The notes below the pieces were generated by a model that was not told where the DNA came from, did not search any database, and saw only the letters and a program-made list of their open reading frames with translations. A program made the position numbers and the translations under genes. From Streptomyces malaysiensis subsp. samsunensis (GTDB lineage: Bacteria > Actinomycetota > Actinomycetes > Streptomycetales > Streptomycetaceae), in contig NZ_JANIIC010000009.1 of the NCBI RefSeq assembly GCF_024519315.1, forward strand, positions 124,001 through 188,000: DNA of 64,000 bases, written 5' to 3'. The first letter of the stretch is position 1; each line of letters opens with the position of its first letter. Positions 34,376 to 44,446 of the stretch are shown here, one piece after another.

Positions 34376-36469
34376 TCAGCGCAGTCCGGGGATGAACTGG
34401 ACGACCAGATCGATGAGTTTGATGCCGAGGAAGGGCAGGACGAGCCCGCCGAGGCCGTAGATCCGCAGATTGCGGCCGAGCAGGCCCGCCGCCGAGGAGG
34501 GCCGGTAGCGGACACCGCGCAGCGCGAGCGGGATCAGCGCGACGATGATCAGCGCGTTGAAGATGATGGCGGAGGCGATGGCCGAGGTGGGGCTGTGCAG
34601 CCGCATGACGTTGAGCTTCTCCAGGCCCGGATATACCACGGCGAACATCGCGGGGATGATGGCGAAGTACTTCGCCACGTCATTGGCGATGGAGAAGGTG
34701 GTCAGCGCGCCGCGCGTGATGAGTAGCTGTTTGCCGATCTCCACGATCTCGATGAGCTTGGTGGGGTCGGAGTCCAGGTCCACCATGTTCCCGGCCTCCT
34801 TGGCGGCCGAGGTGCCGGTGTTCATGGCCACGCCCACGTCCGCCTGGGCCAGCGCCGGAGCGTCGTTGGTGCCGTCGCCGGTCATCGCCACCAGCTTGCC
34901 GTTCGCCTGCTCCCGACGGATGAGCGCCATCTTGTCCTCGGGCGTGGCCTCCGCCAGGAAGTCGTCCACTCCGGCCTCGTCCGCGATGGCCCGCGCGGTC
35001 AGCGGATTGTCGCCGGTGATCATGACGGTGCGGATGCCCATCCGTCGCAGCTCCTCGAACCGCTCCCGCATCCCGTGCTTGACCACGTCCTTGAGGTGGA
35101 TGACGCCGAGCACCCGGGCGGCCCCCCGCTGCTGGTCGCCGTCGCGTTCGGCCACCACCAGCGGGGTGCCGCCCTCCTGGGAGATCCGGTCCACGACCGT
35201 ACGGGCGTCGGTGCCGGACCGTCCCCCGTGGCCGGCCACCCAGTCGGCGACGGCCGAGGCGGCGCCCTTGCGCACCTGGCGGCCGCCGATGTTCACCCCG
35301 CTCATCCGGGTCTGGGCGGTGAAGGGCACGAACTGGGCCTCGCCCAGCTCGCCCTCGTCCCGCGCCCGCAGTCCGTACGTCTCCTTCGCCAGGACCACCA
35401 CCGAACGGCCCTCCGGCGTCTCATCGGCGAGCGAGGACAACTGGGCGGCGTCCGCGAGCTCTTCGACCGGCGTGCCGCCCACCGGCAGGAACTCGGCGGC
35501 CTGGCGGTTGCCGAAGGTGATGGTCCCGGTCTTGTCCAGCAGCAGGGTGTTGACGTCCCCCGCGGCCTCCACCGCGCGGCCGGACAGGGCGAGGACATTG
35601 CGCTGGACGAGCCGGTCCATACCCGCGATGCCGATCGCGGACAGCAGCGCCCCGATGGTGGTGGGGATGAGCGCGACCACCAGCGCGGCCAGGACCACGA
35701 TGGACTGCTCGGCCCTGGCATAGAGCGCGAACGGCTGGAGGGTGACCACGGCGAGCAGGAAGACGATGGTGAGCGAGGCGAGCAGGATGTTCAGCGCGAT
35801 CTCGTTCGGTGTCTTCTGCCGCGCCGCGCCCTCCACCAGCGCGATCATCCGGTCGATGAAGGTTTCCCCCGGCCTGGAGGTGATCTTCACGACGATCCGG
35901 TCCGACAGCACCTTCGTACCGCCGGTGACCGCCGAACGGTCGCCGCCGGACTCGCGGATGACCGGCGCCGACTCACCGGTGATCGCCGACTCGTCGACCG
36001 AGGCGACGCCCTCGACCACATCCCCGTCCCCCGGGATGATCTGCCCCGCCTCGACCACCACATGGTCGCCCAGCCGCAGTTCCGCGGCGGGCACCTCCTC
36101 CTCCGGCACCTCCTCCGACGCCCCGGTCGCCGCGCCCGGCCGCCAGTCCACGAGCCGGCGGGCGGTGGTGGCGGTCTTCGTCCGCCGCAGCGTCTCCGCC
36201 TGGGCCTTGCCCCGCCCCTCGGCGACCGCCTCCGACAGGGCGGCGAAGAGGACGGTCAGCCAGAGCCAGACGGTGATGACCCAGGCGAAGACGCTGGGGC
36301 TCCGGATGGCGAACGCGGTGGTGAGGAGCGCGCCGACCTCCACCACGAACATCACCGGGTTGCGCACCATGCCCCGCGGATCCAGCTTTCTGACGGCGTC
36401 GGGCAGGGAGGCGACCAGCTGCTTCGGGTCGAGCAGTCCGCCGGAGACGGGACGGGACGGTGCGGACAT
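34376..36469 (-). CDS. kdpB: Potassium-transporting P-type ATPase subunit KdpB
   Basis: 697 residues, the P-type ATPase subunit that drives K+ uptake. The phosphorylated Asp is D312 in [12 protein letters not shown]; the actuator domain has [29 protein letters not shown] is the hinge. About seven transmembrane helices. ATG 36469 shares one base with the kdpA stop (TGATG), so the genes are coupled. Confidence 0.96.
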   Translation of the reverse strand: MSAPSRPVSGGLLDPKQLVASLPDAVRKLDPRGMVRNPVMFVVEVGALLTTAFAIRSPSVFAWVITVWLWLTVLFAALSEAVAEGRGKAQAETLRRTKTATTARRLVDWRPGAATGASEEVPEEEVPAAELRLGDHVVVEAGQIIPGDGDVVEGVASVDESAITGESAPVIRESGGDRSAVTGGTKVLSDRIVVKITSRPGETFIDRMIALVEGAARQKTPNEIALNILLASLTIVFLLAVVTLQPFALYARAEQSIVVLAALVVALIPTTIGALLSAIGIAGMDRLVQRNVLALSGRAVEAAGDVNTLLLDKTGTITFGNRQAAEFLPVGGTPVEELADAAQLSSLADETPEGRSVVVLAKETYGLRARDEGELGEAQFVPFTAQTRMSGVNIGGRQVRKGAASAVADWVAGHGGRSGTDARTVVDRISQEGGTPLVVAERDGDQQRGAARVLGVIHLKDVVKHGMRERFEELRRMGIRTVMITGDNPLTARAIADEAGVDDFLAEATPEDKMALIRREQANGKLVAMTGDGTNDAPALAQADVGVAMNTGTSAAKEAGNMVDLDSDPTKLIEIVEIGKQLLITRGALTTFSIANDVAKYFAIIPAMFAVVYPGLEKLNVMRLHSPTSAIASAIIFNALIIVALIPLALRGVRYRPSSAAGLLGRNLRIYGLGGLVLPFLGIKLIDLVVQFIPGLR

Positions 36470-38133
36470 CACTGGAGCCCTTCCGCGAGTGGTCCCAGCG
36501 AGAGCGCGGGGAAGTAGGTGAGGCCGACCACGATGAGCACCACGCCGGTCAGCAGGCCGACGAACAGCGGCCGGTGGGTGGGCAGCGTCCCGGCCGTGAC
36601 CGGCACCGGGGCCTGCCCGGCCAGCGATCCGGCCAGCGCCAGGATGAACACCATCGGCAGGAAGCGGCCGAAGAGCATGGCGAGGCCGAGCGCGGTGTTG
36701 TACCAGGTGGTGTCGACGGAGAGCCCGGCGAAGGCGGAGCCGTTGTTGTTGCCCGCCGAGGTGAAGGCGTACAGCACCTCGGAGAAGCCGTGCGGCCCGG
36801 GGTTGAGCATCCCGGCGCGTTCCCCCGGCCGCGCCATCGCCAGGGCCGCGCCGGCCAGTACGACCGTGGGGGTGGTGAGGATGTACAGGGAGGCGAACTT
36901 CATCTCCCGCCCGCGCAGCTTCTTGCCCAGGTACTCGGGGGTGCGCCCGACCATCAGCCCGGCCACGAAGACCGCGATGACCGCCAGGACGAGGATGCCG
37001 TAGAGACCGGATCCGGTGCCGCCGGGCGCGATTTCGCCCAGCATCATGTTGAAGATCGTCATCCCGCCGCCGAACGGTGAGTACGAGTCATGGGCGGAGT
37101 CGATCGCACCGGTGGAGGTGAGGGTGGTGGAGGCGGCGAAGAGGGCCGAGGCCCAGACGCCGAACCGCTGCTCCTTGCCCTCCGTCATGGCGCCCGCCGC
37201 ATGGCCCGCCCGGCTGCTGACGCTGTGCAGTTCGTCGACGGTGACGATGGCGACCGAGGCGGCCCAGATCAGCGCCATGACCGCCACGATCGCGTACCCC
37301 TGCCGGTGGTCGCCGGCCATCCGGCCGAAGGTGCGCGGCAGCGCGAAGGCGATCGCCAGCAGCAGATAGATCTCCAGCCAGTTGGTGAAGGCGTTGGGGT
37401 TCTCGAAGGGGTGGCTGGAGTTGGCGTTGTAGAAGCCGCCGCCGTTGGTGCCCAGCTCCTTGATGACCTCCTGGGAGGCCACCGGACCGCCGGTGAGGCT
37501 CTGGTGGCCCCCGGCGATGGTCGGGATCGACTCGGCGCCGTGCAGGTTCTGGATGACCCCGCCCGCCACCAGCACGATCGCGAAGACGAAGGCGAGGGGG
37601 AGCAGGATCCGCAGGGTGATCCGCGTCAGATCCACCCAGAAGTTGCCGACCCGGTCGGTCTCCTTGCGGGTGAAGCCGCGGATCAGGGCGGCTACGACGG
37701 AGATGCCCACCGCCGCCGAGACGAAGTTCTGCACCGCGAGCCCGGCCATCTGCACCAGATGGCCCAGGGTCGACTCGCCCGCGTAGGACTGCCAGTTGGT
37801 GTTGGTGACGAAGGACGCGGCCGTGTTGAAGGACTGGTCCGCGGGCATCGGCGGTCTGCCGAGCGACAGCGGCAGCAGGTTCTGGAGCCGCAGGAAGCCG
37901 TACAGGAAGAGCACCGAGACCGCGGAGAACGCGAGCACCCCGCGCAGATAGGCGCTCCACCGCTGATCGGCGTCCCCGTTCACCCCCACCAGCCGGTAGA
38001 CCAGCCGCTCGACGCGCAGATGGCGGGGGGTGGTGAGGACATGGGCGATGGCGTCGCCCAGCGGCCGGTAGGAGAGCGCCAGCGCCGCCACCAGCGCCAG
38101 GATCTGGAGCCAGCCCGCGAGCGTGCCGCTCAC
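36469..38133 (-). CDS. kdpA: Potassium-transporting ATPase channel-like subunit KdpA
   Basis: 554 residues, ten transmembrane helices, related to K+ channels. The selectivity-filter region appears as [42 protein letters not shown] and one further weaker loop. It selects K+ and passes it towards KdpB. GTG 38133 overlaps the kdpF stop by one base. Confidence 0.96.
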   Translation of the reverse strand: MSGTLAGWLQILALVAALALSYRPLGDAIAHVLTTPRHLRVERLVYRLVGVNGDADQRWSAYLRGVLAFSAVSVLFLYGFLRLQNLLPLSLGRPPMPADQSFNTAASFVTNTNWQSYAGESTLGHLVQMAGLAVQNFVSAAVGISVVAALIRGFTRKETDRVGNFWVDLTRITLRILLPLAFVFAIVLVAGGVIQNLHGAESIPTIAGGHQSLTGGPVASQEVIKELGTNGGGFYNANSSHPFENPNAFTNWLEIYLLLAIAFALPRTFGRMAGDHRQGYAIVAVMALIWAASVAIVTVDELHSVSSRAGHAAGAMTEGKEQRFGVWASALFAASTTLTSTGAIDSAHDSYSPFGGGMTIFNMMLGEIAPGGTGSGLYGILVLAVIAVFVAGLMVGRTPEYLGKKLRGREMKFASLYILTTPTVVLAGAALAMARPGERAGMLNPGPHGFSEVLYAFTSAGNNNGSAFAGLSVDTTWYNTALGLAMLFGRFLPMVFILALAGSLAGQAPVPVTAGTLPTHRPLFVGLLTGVVLIVVGLTYFPALSLGPLAEGLQ

Positions 38134-38222
38134 TAGAACCTCTCCGGGAAGATCAGGGCCAGCACCAGATAGCCGAGCAGGGCCGCGGCCACGATCAGCC
38201 CGACGAGGTTGTCGGGGCTCAC
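38133..38222 (-). CDS. kdpF: KdpF, small stabilising subunit
   Basis: 29 residues: a GTG start, [17 protein letters not shown] and then [11 protein letters not shown], the typical single-helix KdpF ending FPERF. It stabilises the KdpABC complex in the membrane. Its start overlaps the preceding small ORF by 4 nt (GTGA) and its stop overlaps the kdpA start, so four genes are coupled. Confidence 0.93.
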   Translation of the reverse strand: MSPDNLVGLIVAAALLGYLVLALIFPERF

Positions 38223-38302
38223 AGCCGCCCGGCCCCTCGCGCGACCGCGCCGATGACGGCGAACACGGCGACGGTCAGGACGATGAACACCACATCTGAC
38301 AT
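38219..38302 (-). CDS. Small single-helix membrane protein upstream of kdpF
   Basis: 27 codons beginning [18 protein letters not shown] and ending RGAGRL. It would form one transmembrane helix with a basic C-terminus. ATG 38302; its TGA overlaps the kdpF GTG (GTGA), the same coupling seen between the other kdp genes. It may be an extra stabilising or regulatory subunit of the pump. No RBS match is strong (CCGGGGTG). The function is not known to me. Confidence 0.7.
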   Translation of the reverse strand: MSDVVFIVLTVAVFAVIGAVARGAGRL

Positions 38303-38427
38303 ACGGGCAGCACCCCGGCGGGTCGGGTCGTTAGGGCCGTGGCCGCTCACCACCTCGGCCACCGACGACCCTTGTTAGCGCGGCCCGCGCCCCCGCCCGG
38401 CGATGTCGACGGTGTCTCGGGACAAGT

Positions 38428-38463
38428 CTGACCGATGGAGTGAACCCCCGGAGCGTCGGTCAG
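38428..38463. promoter_or_regulatory. Inverted repeat between lysA and the kdp operon
   Basis: CTGACCGA and TCGGTCAG, perfect 8-bp arms 20 nt apart. It may be the lysA terminator or an operator of the kdp promoter; position alone does not decide. No further gene lies in 38303-38528. Confidence 0.4.
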
Positions 38464-38501
38464 ACCATCGGCAGCCGGAACCGCGGCCGGAGACCTTTTG
38501 T

Positions 38502-38543
38502 TTCTCCCTGTAGACCGACGTCTTCTCCCTACAGTCCGACGTC
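38502..38543. repeat. 21-nt direct duplication over the lysA stop codon
   Basis: Two 21-nt units differing at three positions. The inner unit carries the last two codons and TAG of lysA; the outer follows directly downstream. Confidence 0.75.
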
Positions 38544-39884
38544 GCGGCGGCGGATGTCGTCCAGCGACTCGCGCCGTATCAGCAGCCGCGCCCTGCCGTC
38601 GGCCACCGCGACCACCGGCGGGCGGCCGACCAGGTTGTAGCCGGAGGCCATGGACAGGTGGTACGCACCCGCCACCGGCACCGCGATCAGGTCGCCGGGG
38701 CGGACGTCGCCCGGCAGCTCCGCCTCGCCCGCCAGCACGTCCCCGGCCTCGCAGTGGCGTCCGGCCACGGTGGCGGTGGCGGGTGGCGCCGTGCTGGTGC
38801 GGCCCACGAGCCGGGGCGCGTAGCGCACTCCGTACAGCGCGGGACGCGGGTTGTCGCTCATGCCGCCGTCCACGGCGACGAAGGTGCGGTGCCCGGTGCG
38901 CTTGACCGCCAGGACCCGGTAGAGCGCGATCCCGGCCGGGCCCACGACGGCGCGGCCCGGTTCGATGATCAGCCGTGGCACGGGCAGCCCGGCCGCCGCG
39001 CAGCCGTCGGCCAGTTCGGCGCGCAGCCGGGGCCCGAGCGCGGCGATGTCGAGGGCGGGCTCACCGGGGCGGTAGGCGATACCGTGCCCGCCGCCCATGT
39101 CCAGCTCGGGGAGGGTGATCCCGTGCTGGTCCCGGACCCGGGCCAGCAGTCCGACCATGCGCCGCACCGCCGCCAGATAGGGCTTGCCGGAGGTGATCTG
39201 GGAGCCCAGGTGGCAGTGGAGGCCGACCAGCTCCAGACGTGGCTGGTCGAGGATCCGGGCGATGGCGTGGTGCGCCGAGCCGTCGGTGAGCGACAGGCCG
39301 AACTTCTGGTCGTCGGTGCCGGTACGGATCTTGGCGTGGCCGCCCGCGGCGATGCCCGGGGCGACCCGGACCATGACCTTCTGGCGGCCGCCCTCGGGCA
39401 CGGCGACGGCCAGCCGGGCGATCTCCGAGGGGCTGTCGATGACGATGCGCCCGACCCCGAGGCGCAGGGCGGCTTGGAGGTCGTACGGGCTCTTGGCGTT
39501 GCCGTGCAGCACGATGTGCTCGGGCGGGAAACCGGTGGTGACCGCGAGTTCGAGCTCTCCGGCCGAGCACACGTCCAGGCCCATGCCCTCCTCCGCCACC
39601 CAGTGCGCCATCGCGCGGCACAGGAACGCCTTGGCGGCGTAGAGGACGGCGGCCTCCGGGAAGGCGTCGTGGTAGGCGCGGCAGCGGGCCCGGACCTCGG
39701 TCTCGTCGAGCAGGTACACCGGGGTGCCGAAGCGGTCCGCGATCTCGGTGAGGGACACTCCGCCGACGGCCAGGTCCCCGTGGTCCAGCGGGACGGTCGA
39801 GGCGGGCCAGACCGACAGTGCGGGGTCGGTGGGCGGTGTGTGGGGCGCGCGGTGCGCGGTGCCGGTGATCAGGGGCGTGGCCAT
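38529..39884 (-). CDS. lysA: Diaminopimelate decarboxylase
   Basis: 451 residues, PLP-dependent group IV decarboxylase that makes lysine from meso-diaminopimelate. Signatures: VLYAAKAFLCRAMAHW (the Lys that binds PLP), GLHCHLGSQI, LDMGGGHGIAYRPGEP, IIEPGRAVVGPAG and AGAYHLSMASGYN. ATG 39884. Substitution of the usual EPGR/CESGD layout is minor (HCEAGDVL). It lies 11 nt after a SAV_915-like gene, not in a lysine cluster, so it may be a second copy or serve a secondary product. Related decarboxylases can act on D-ornithine or other acids. Confidence 0.88.
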   Translation of the reverse strand: MATPLITGTAHRAPHTPPTDPALSVWPASTVPLDHGDLAVGGVSLTEIADRFGTPVYLLDETEVRARCRAYHDAFPEAAVLYAAKAFLCRAMAHWVAEEGMGLDVCSAGELELAVTTGFPPEHIVLHGNAKSPYDLQAALRLGVGRIVIDSPSEIARLAVAVPEGGRQKVMVRVAPGIAAGGHAKIRTGTDDQKFGLSLTDGSAHHAIARILDQPRLELVGLHCHLGSQITSGKPYLAAVRRMVGLLARVRDQHGITLPELDMGGGHGIAYRPGEPALDIAALGPRLRAELADGCAAAGLPVPRLIIEPGRAVVGPAGIALYRVLAVKRTGHRTFVAVDGGMSDNPRPALYGVRYAPRLVGRTSTAPPATATVAGRHCEAGDVLAGEAELPGDVRPGDLIAVPVAGAYHLSMASGYNLVGRPPVVAVADGRARLLIRRESLDDIRRRDVGL

Positions 39885-39895
39885 GGCGTCCTCCC

Positions 39896-40309
39896 TCAGC
39901 CGAGCCACACGCTGAGGAGCCCGACGAGGGCGGCGGCCCCCGCCGCCCGCACGGCGCCGACGGCCTGGGGGCTCCAGGTGAGCGTGGTGGTGTCGCGGCG
40001 CCGCGGCGCCGGTGGTGCGATGTCGCGGACCGTGAGCCGCGGGTCCACGATGAGTGAGACGGCGCCGAGCGGTTCGGCGAGGGCGCGCAGCGCCGGTTCG
40101 CCGAGCCGGATCCACGGCTGCCGGGCGCCCAGGACCTCGGTCAGCCCCTGCCGGGTGGAGAAGCCGACGGCGGTACGGCCGCCCTGGGGCGTACGGAAGA
40201 TGCGCACGGCGCAGCCGGCGGGCCCCGGCCGGACGGGGACGTACAGGACGCGTCCGGCCGGGACGGGTTCATCGGGTTCGGAGTCGTCTCCATACAGACG
40301 GTCGGTCAT
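39896..40309 (-). CDS. SAV_915-like family protein
   Basis: 137 residues. The conserved part (GRVLYVPVRPGPAGCAVRIFRTPQGGRTAVGFSTRQGL ... WIRLGEPALRALAEPLG) resembles the actinobacterial SAV_915 family of unknown function. The C-terminal 25 residues form one hydrophobic segment (AVGAVRAAGAAALVGLLSVWLG) that could be a membrane anchor. It is upstream of and parallel to lysA with an 11-nt gap, so co-transcribed. No activity can be assigned. Confidence 0.75.
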   Translation of the reverse strand: MTDRLYGDDSEPDEPVPAGRVLYVPVRPGPAGCAVRIFRTPQGGRTAVGFSTRQGLTEVLGARQPWIRLGEPALRALAEPLGAVSLIVDPRLTVRDIAPPAPRRRDTTTLTWSPQAVGAVRAAGAAALVGLLSVWLG

Positions 40310-40521
40310 GACGTGCCTCCAGGGGAGAGAGGAAGGCCCCGGACCGGACAGAGGACCGGGGCCCGGACAGGACCGTAACCACCGCGGCCCGCGGTGGGAG
40401 CTCGTCCCTGACGTGACGCTGACGCGACGGCGGGAAGTCTTGACGCGGCGCTGGCGCGGCAGGCGGGGCGCACCATGGAAGGGCGGGGCGCGGTCGCGGC
40501 AGTGTGCACAGGAGGCCGTCG

Positions 40522-43011
40522 ATGGCACGTGGACGGTTGCGGATTCATCTCGGGGCGGCGCCCGGGGTCGGGAAGACCTACGCCATGCTGCAAGAGGGCC
40601 GGCGGCTGTGCGAGCAGGGTGCCGACGTGGTCATCGGCCTGGTCGAACCGCATGGCCGGCGGCTGACCGCGGCCCTGGCCGAGGGGTTGGAGACCATCCC
40701 CCGGCACACCCTGGTCCACCGGGGCACGGCCTTCACCGAGCTGGACCTGGACGCGGTGCTGGCCCGGCACCCCCAGGTCGCCCTGGTCGACGAACTGGCC
40801 CACACCAACGTCCCCGGATCGCGCAACGCTAAGCGCTGGCAGGACGTCGAGGAACTCCTCGACGCCGGGATCGACGTGGTCACCACCCTCAACATCCAGC
40901 ACCTGGAGTCGCTGAACGACGTCGTACGGCAGATCACCGGCGTCGTCCAGCACGAGACGCTGCCCGACGAGGTGGCGCGCCGCGCCGACGAGATCGAGCT
41001 GGTCGACCTGTTGCCGGAGACGCTGCGCCGCCGGCTGGTGCACGGCGATGTCTACCCGCCGGATCGTGTCGAGGGCGCCCTCACCCACTACTCCCGGCTG
41101 GGCAACCTCACCGCGCTGCGCGAACTCGCCCTGCTGTGGCTCGCCGACCGGGTCGAGGAGGGGCTTCAGCGCTACCGCGCCGAGCACGGCATCACCGCTC
41201 CCTGGGAGACCCGGGAGCGGATCATGGTCGGCCTGACCGGGGGCCCCGAGGGCGAGACGCTGATCCGCCGCGCCGCCCGGATCACCGCCCGGACACCGGG
41301 CAGCGAACTGCTGGCCCTGCACGTCGTCCCCGGTGACGGGCTCACCCTCCCGGCCCCGGGCGCACTGGCCGGGCAGCGGGCCCTGGTGGAGTCGCTGGGC
41401 GGCAGCTACCACCAGACCACGGGGGAGGACATCCCCGAGGCGCTGCTGCGGTTCGCCGAGGCCGAGAACGTCACCCAGATCGTGCTGGGCGCCAGCCGCC
41501 GGGGGCGGTTCTCGCTCCTGCTGCGGGCCGGTGTGGGGCGGCGGACGATCCACGGGTCCGGCCCCATCGACGTGCACATCGTCACCCACGAACAGGCGGC
41601 GGGGGCCGCCTCGCCCCGGCTGCCGCGGCCGCCCCGTGGCACCGGACCGGCGCGGCTGTGGTCGGCCACGGCCGGGGCCGCGGTGCTGCTGCCGCTCCTC
41701 ACGCTGGTGCTGACCGCGGTGCGCGACCGGGTCGGCCTGCCCGGCGCCCTGATGAGCTACCTGCTGGCGGTCGTCGTGGCCGCCCTGGTCGGCGGGACGT
41801 ACCCGGCGCTGGCCACGGCGGTCGCGGCGGGGCTGCTCGCCGACTTCTACTTCACCGCGCCCCTGCACTCTCTGAAGGTCACCCGCCCCGTCGACATCGT
41901 GGCGCTCGCCGTCTTCCTCACCGCCGGCTGGCTGGTCGGGGCCGCCGCGGGCGCGGCCGCCCGCCGCACCCGGCAGGCGCTGCGCGCCACGTCGGAGGCG
42001 CGTGCGCTGAGCCGGCTCGCGGTCGCCATCGCACGCGGCCAGGACCTGCCGGCCCTCCTGGAGCAGGTGCGGGAGAACTTCGCCCTGACCTCGCTCAGCC
42101 TGCTCCAGCGCGAACCGGGCCATACCGCCGAGCCCCGCTGGTACGTCGTCGCCAGCACCGGTGAACGGCCGCCCGAGCGGCCCTACGAGGGCGATCTGGA
42201 GGCCCCCATCGACGATGACCTCACCCTGGCCGCCCGCGGCCACGGCCTCGGCGGCGACGACCAGCGCATCCTCGCCGCCTGTGCCGCGCAGATCGGCATC
42301 GCGCACACCCAGGGCCGGCTCACCCGGCACGCCGCCGAGACCGACACCCTCGCCGCCGCCGAACACACCCGTGCCTCGCTGCTCCTCACCGCGAGCCACG
42401 ATCTGCGGGCGCCGCTGCGCGCGGCCGAGGAGGCGCTCGTCCGCCTGCGCCCCACATCGGACGGGGAGACCCGCGGCATCGCCACCGCCCGGTCGGCGGT
42501 GCGCCGCGCCACCCAGCTCCTCACCGACCTGGACGACCTCAGCCGGCTGCACGCCGGGGCGCTCGACCTCTACCTGCGCCCCGTCGACCTCGACGAGGCG
42601 CTGACCGCCGCGCTGGACGACCTCGGAACCGGCGGCCACACGCTCGTCCTGCGGCTTCCGGAGCAACCGCCGTACGTCCTCGCCGACGCCGTGCTGCTCA
42701 CCCGCGTCCTGACCGCGCTCGCGGCCGACGCCCTGCGCCACAGCCCGCCCGGCGCACCGCCCACCCTCACGGCCGAGGCCCGGCCGGGCCACCTGACGAT
42801 CCGCATCACGGACGGCACCGATCCCGATACGGAAAGCGATGGCTCCCGTGTCGATGCCCGCGCCGACAGTCTGCCCCTGCGGCTGTCCCGCGACCTCGGC
42901 GAGGCGATGGGCGGCACCTTGGACCACACCACCACCGGCGGCGCCTTCTCCGTGACCTTCACCCTGCCCACGGCCGCACACCGCATCGCCCCCTCACCCG
43001 CCGGGCAGTGA
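40522..43011 (+). CDS. kdpD: KdpD-like sensor histidine kinase with degenerate ATP-binding domain
   Basis: 829 residues. The KdpD N-terminal domain has Walker A GAAPGVGKTYAML and ALVDELAHTN; a USP-like domain follows (IMVGLTGGPEGETLIRRAARI); four DUF4118 helices lie at about 380-470; then a GAF-like region and the dimerisation helix TASHDLRAPL with His626. In the HATPase part the N-box reads ALAADALRHSP, with D736 where Asn is required, and the G1 (DxGxG) and G2 (GxGLGL) loops are missing (TDGTDPDTESD, PLRLSRDLGEAMGG). ATG 40522 is fixed by GGAGG 6 nt upstream. The protein probably senses K+/turgor but may not autophosphorylate. No kdpE adjoins it. Confidence 0.88.
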   Translation: MARGRLRIHLGAAPGVGKTYAMLQEGRRLCEQGADVVIGLVEPHGRRLTAALAEGLETIPRHTLVHRGTAFTELDLDAVLARHPQVALVDELAHTNVPGSRNAKRWQDVEELLDAGIDVVTTLNIQHLESLNDVVRQITGVVQHETLPDEVARRADEIELVDLLPETLRRRLVHGDVYPPDRVEGALTHYSRLGNLTALRELALLWLADRVEEGLQRYRAEHGITAPWETRERIMVGLTGGPEGETLIRRAARITARTPGSELLALHVVPGDGLTLPAPGALAGQRALVESLGGSYHQTTGEDIPEALLRFAEAENVTQIVLGASRRGRFSLLLRAGVGRRTIHGSGPIDVHIVTHEQAAGAASPRLPRPPRGTGPARLWSATAGAAVLLPLLTLVLTAVRDRVGLPGALMSYLLAVVVAALVGGTYPALATAVAAGLLADFYFTAPLHSLKVTRPVDIVALAVFLTAGWLVGAAAGAAARRTRQALRATSEARALSRLAVAIARGQDLPALLEQVRENFALTSLSLLQREPGHTAEPRWYVVASTGERPPERPYEGDLEAPIDDDLTLAARGHGLGGDDQRILAACAAQIGIAHTQGRLTRHAAETDTLAAAEHTRASLLLTASHDLRAPLRAAEEALVRLRPTSDGETRGIATARSAVRRATQLLTDLDDLSRLHAGALDLYLRPVDLDEALTAALDDLGTGGHTLVLRLPEQPPYVLADAVLLTRVLTALAADALRHSPPGAPPTLTAEARPGHLTIRITDGTDPDTESDGSRVDARADSLPLRLSRDLGEAMGGTLDHTTTGGAFSVTFTLPTAAHRIAPSPAGQ

Positions 43012-43083
43012 CCGCGCCCACTCCGGCTTGCCGCTTTGGTGATCCGCGCACCACGCGCCGGGCGGACTTGGCACGGTGGGACC

Positions 43084-43505
43084 ATGACGAGCATTGATCC
43101 GGACACACCTGGCACGGACACACCCCGCGCGGACGCACCTCGTACGGACACTTCACGGACCGACACTTCACGGACCGACGCGTCGCGCACCGACACACCT
43201 CGCACGGACGCCTCCGGGCCCACCGAGCCGCCGCGCCGGGTGCCCGCCGTTCAGGCGATGCGGGGCGCGGCACGGCAGTTGGGGGAGTCCGGGGTTTCCG
43301 AGCGGGCCGTGGAAGACACCCTTGCCGCGCCCGTGGATGGTGAAGCCGCCCGGGAACGCTCCGAGGCGGCCGACTGGCTACGCGGCTACTCATCGAGCAC
43401 GGCGGGGAAGCTGCGGCGGTCGACGTGCTCAAGGCCGCCCGGGCGTGCTACCTCCGGGGCGCGGGCCGGTTCGCTGTCCCGGTCGCCAGGTCGGCCGCAC
43501 GGTGA
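43084..43505 (+). pseudogene. Hypothetical gene with Asp/Thr-rich repeat and probable frameshift
   Basis: ATG 43084 starts TSIDPDTPGTDTPRADAP and a run of RTDT(S/P) repeats, then a helical part (VPAVQAMRGAARQLGESGVSERAVEDTLAAP). Near 43370 the coding character moves to another frame, which reads RLLIEHGGEAAAVDVLKAARACYLRG to a TGA at 43503. The first frame stays open only by chance. I do not recognise the family. It could be a small gene broken by an indel. Confidence 0.35.
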
Positions 43506-43570
43506 CGGCCGGACGACGGCAACAGCAGCCGCATCGGCAGTTCGAAGATCCACGCGATAGCGTGGGTCAT
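43448..43570 (-). CDS. Small protein with amphipathic N-terminus
   Basis: 40 residues starting MTHAIAWIFELPMRLLLPSSGRHR. GGAGG lies 9 nt before ATG 43570 (and 3 nt before an in-frame ATG at 43576), which supports translation. Small proteins with a LLRLLLP-GRHR motif occur divergently beside XRE/TPR-flavoprotein pairs in Streptomyces as I recall them. It is divergent from the TPR gene and overlaps the relic at 43084-43505 on the other strand. Function unknown. Confidence 0.55.
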   Translation of the reverse strand: MTHAIAWIFELPMRLLLPSSGRHRAADLATGTANRPAPRR

Positions 43571-43741
43571 GCTCATCAACCTCCAAGCGGTTGAGGGGCC
43601 ACGCCCCCGGGCCGGTCGCACGGTCGCGGGGGTCTGTCTCGTGGCCTGTCGGGTACGAATCCCGACCTTTGTCCTGTGAGTGTTGGGGCCGACGTGGCCC
43701 GTTTCCCATGTTGCACGACAGTAAGCGCGGTATAACCGTGT

Positions 43742-44446
43742 GTGAGTACGCGAAGTGCGTGCATGGCGCTGGCGTGGCACGCGGCGGACCGTGCCGTCAT
43801 GGCGGCCGAGCGCTCCGGGGACGCCGTCGCCATCGCGGGAGCCGCGCGGCATGTGTGCGACGCGATGTTCCACCGTGGGAACAGTCGTGAAGCGGTCGAG
43901 TTCGCCACCGCGACGGCAAGTCGGCACCAGCGGGATCTTGTGCGCAGCTCCCAGGGGCTCAGCGTTCTGGGCATGCTGTACCTGAAGGCGTCCCTGGCGG
44001 CGGCCCACGCCGAACACCGCAGCGACGTTCCGGGGCTTCTCGAAGCGGCTGGGGACGCTGCCGAACGACTTGGTGTCGACGGCGATGCCCTGTGGACCGC
44101 TTTCGGCCCGACCAACGTGAGCATTCATCGCGTCTCGGCCCTCGCGCGCATGCACGACGGGGCCGACGCCGTCGCCGCTGCCGCGCAGATCGAACAGACC
44201 GGCCTGAGCGCTCTGCCCCGCGAGCGCCGCGCGGCCCACTTGGTCGACGTGGCCCGCGGTCTCACACAGGCTGGACGCCGCGAGGAAGCGGTGACGAAGT
44301 TACTCGAAGCCGAGCGGGAGGCACCGGAAGAGGTGCACTGCCGTCCACGGACCCGGCGGCTTGTCGAGGACCTGCGCCTACTCGGCGCCGGTTCGGCCGA
44401 AGGACCCTTGCGCGGGCTCGCCGGCCGTTGTGGACTTCCCGCATGA
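43742..44446 (+). CDS. TPR part of an XRE-type regulator, N-terminus missing
   Basis: 234 residues of tetratricopeptide-like helices: LAWHAADRAVMAAERSGDAVAIAG, REAVEFATATASRHQRDLV, LSVLGMLYLKASLAAAHAE, WTAFGPTNVSIHRVSALA, and ERRAAHLVDVARGLTQAGRREEAV. This is the C-terminal two thirds of the Streptomyces XRE-TPR regulators (about 400 residues), which carry an N-terminal helix-turn-helix. Upstream DNA (43571-43741) has no trace of it, so the DNA-binding domain was lost. GTG 43742 or ATG 43763 could start a free TPR protein. Coupled by ATGA overlap to a flavoprotein. It is probably a pseudogene or a modulator without DNA binding. Confidence 0.7.
   Translation: MSTRSACMALAWHAADRAVMAAERSGDAVAIAGAARHVCDAMFHRGNSREAVEFATATASRHQRDLVRSSQGLSVLGMLYLKASLAAAHAEHRSDVPGLLEAAGDAAERLGVDGDALWTAFGPTNVSIHRVSALARMHDGADAVAAAAQIEQTGLSALPRERRAAHLVDVARGLTQAGRREEAVTKLLEAEREAPEEVHCRPRTRRLVEDLRLLGAGSAEGPLRGLAGRCGLPA

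Noticed and set aside
40310..43011. Complete kdpDE system
   Set aside because: Only a KdpD-like gene is present; no response regulator was found on either strand nearby.
43648..43666. tRNA T-arm-like hairpin (GTCGGG-TACGAAT-CCCGAC)
   Set aside because: No acceptor, D or anticodon stem can be drawn around it and the T-loop lacks the normal TTC; a chance hairpin.
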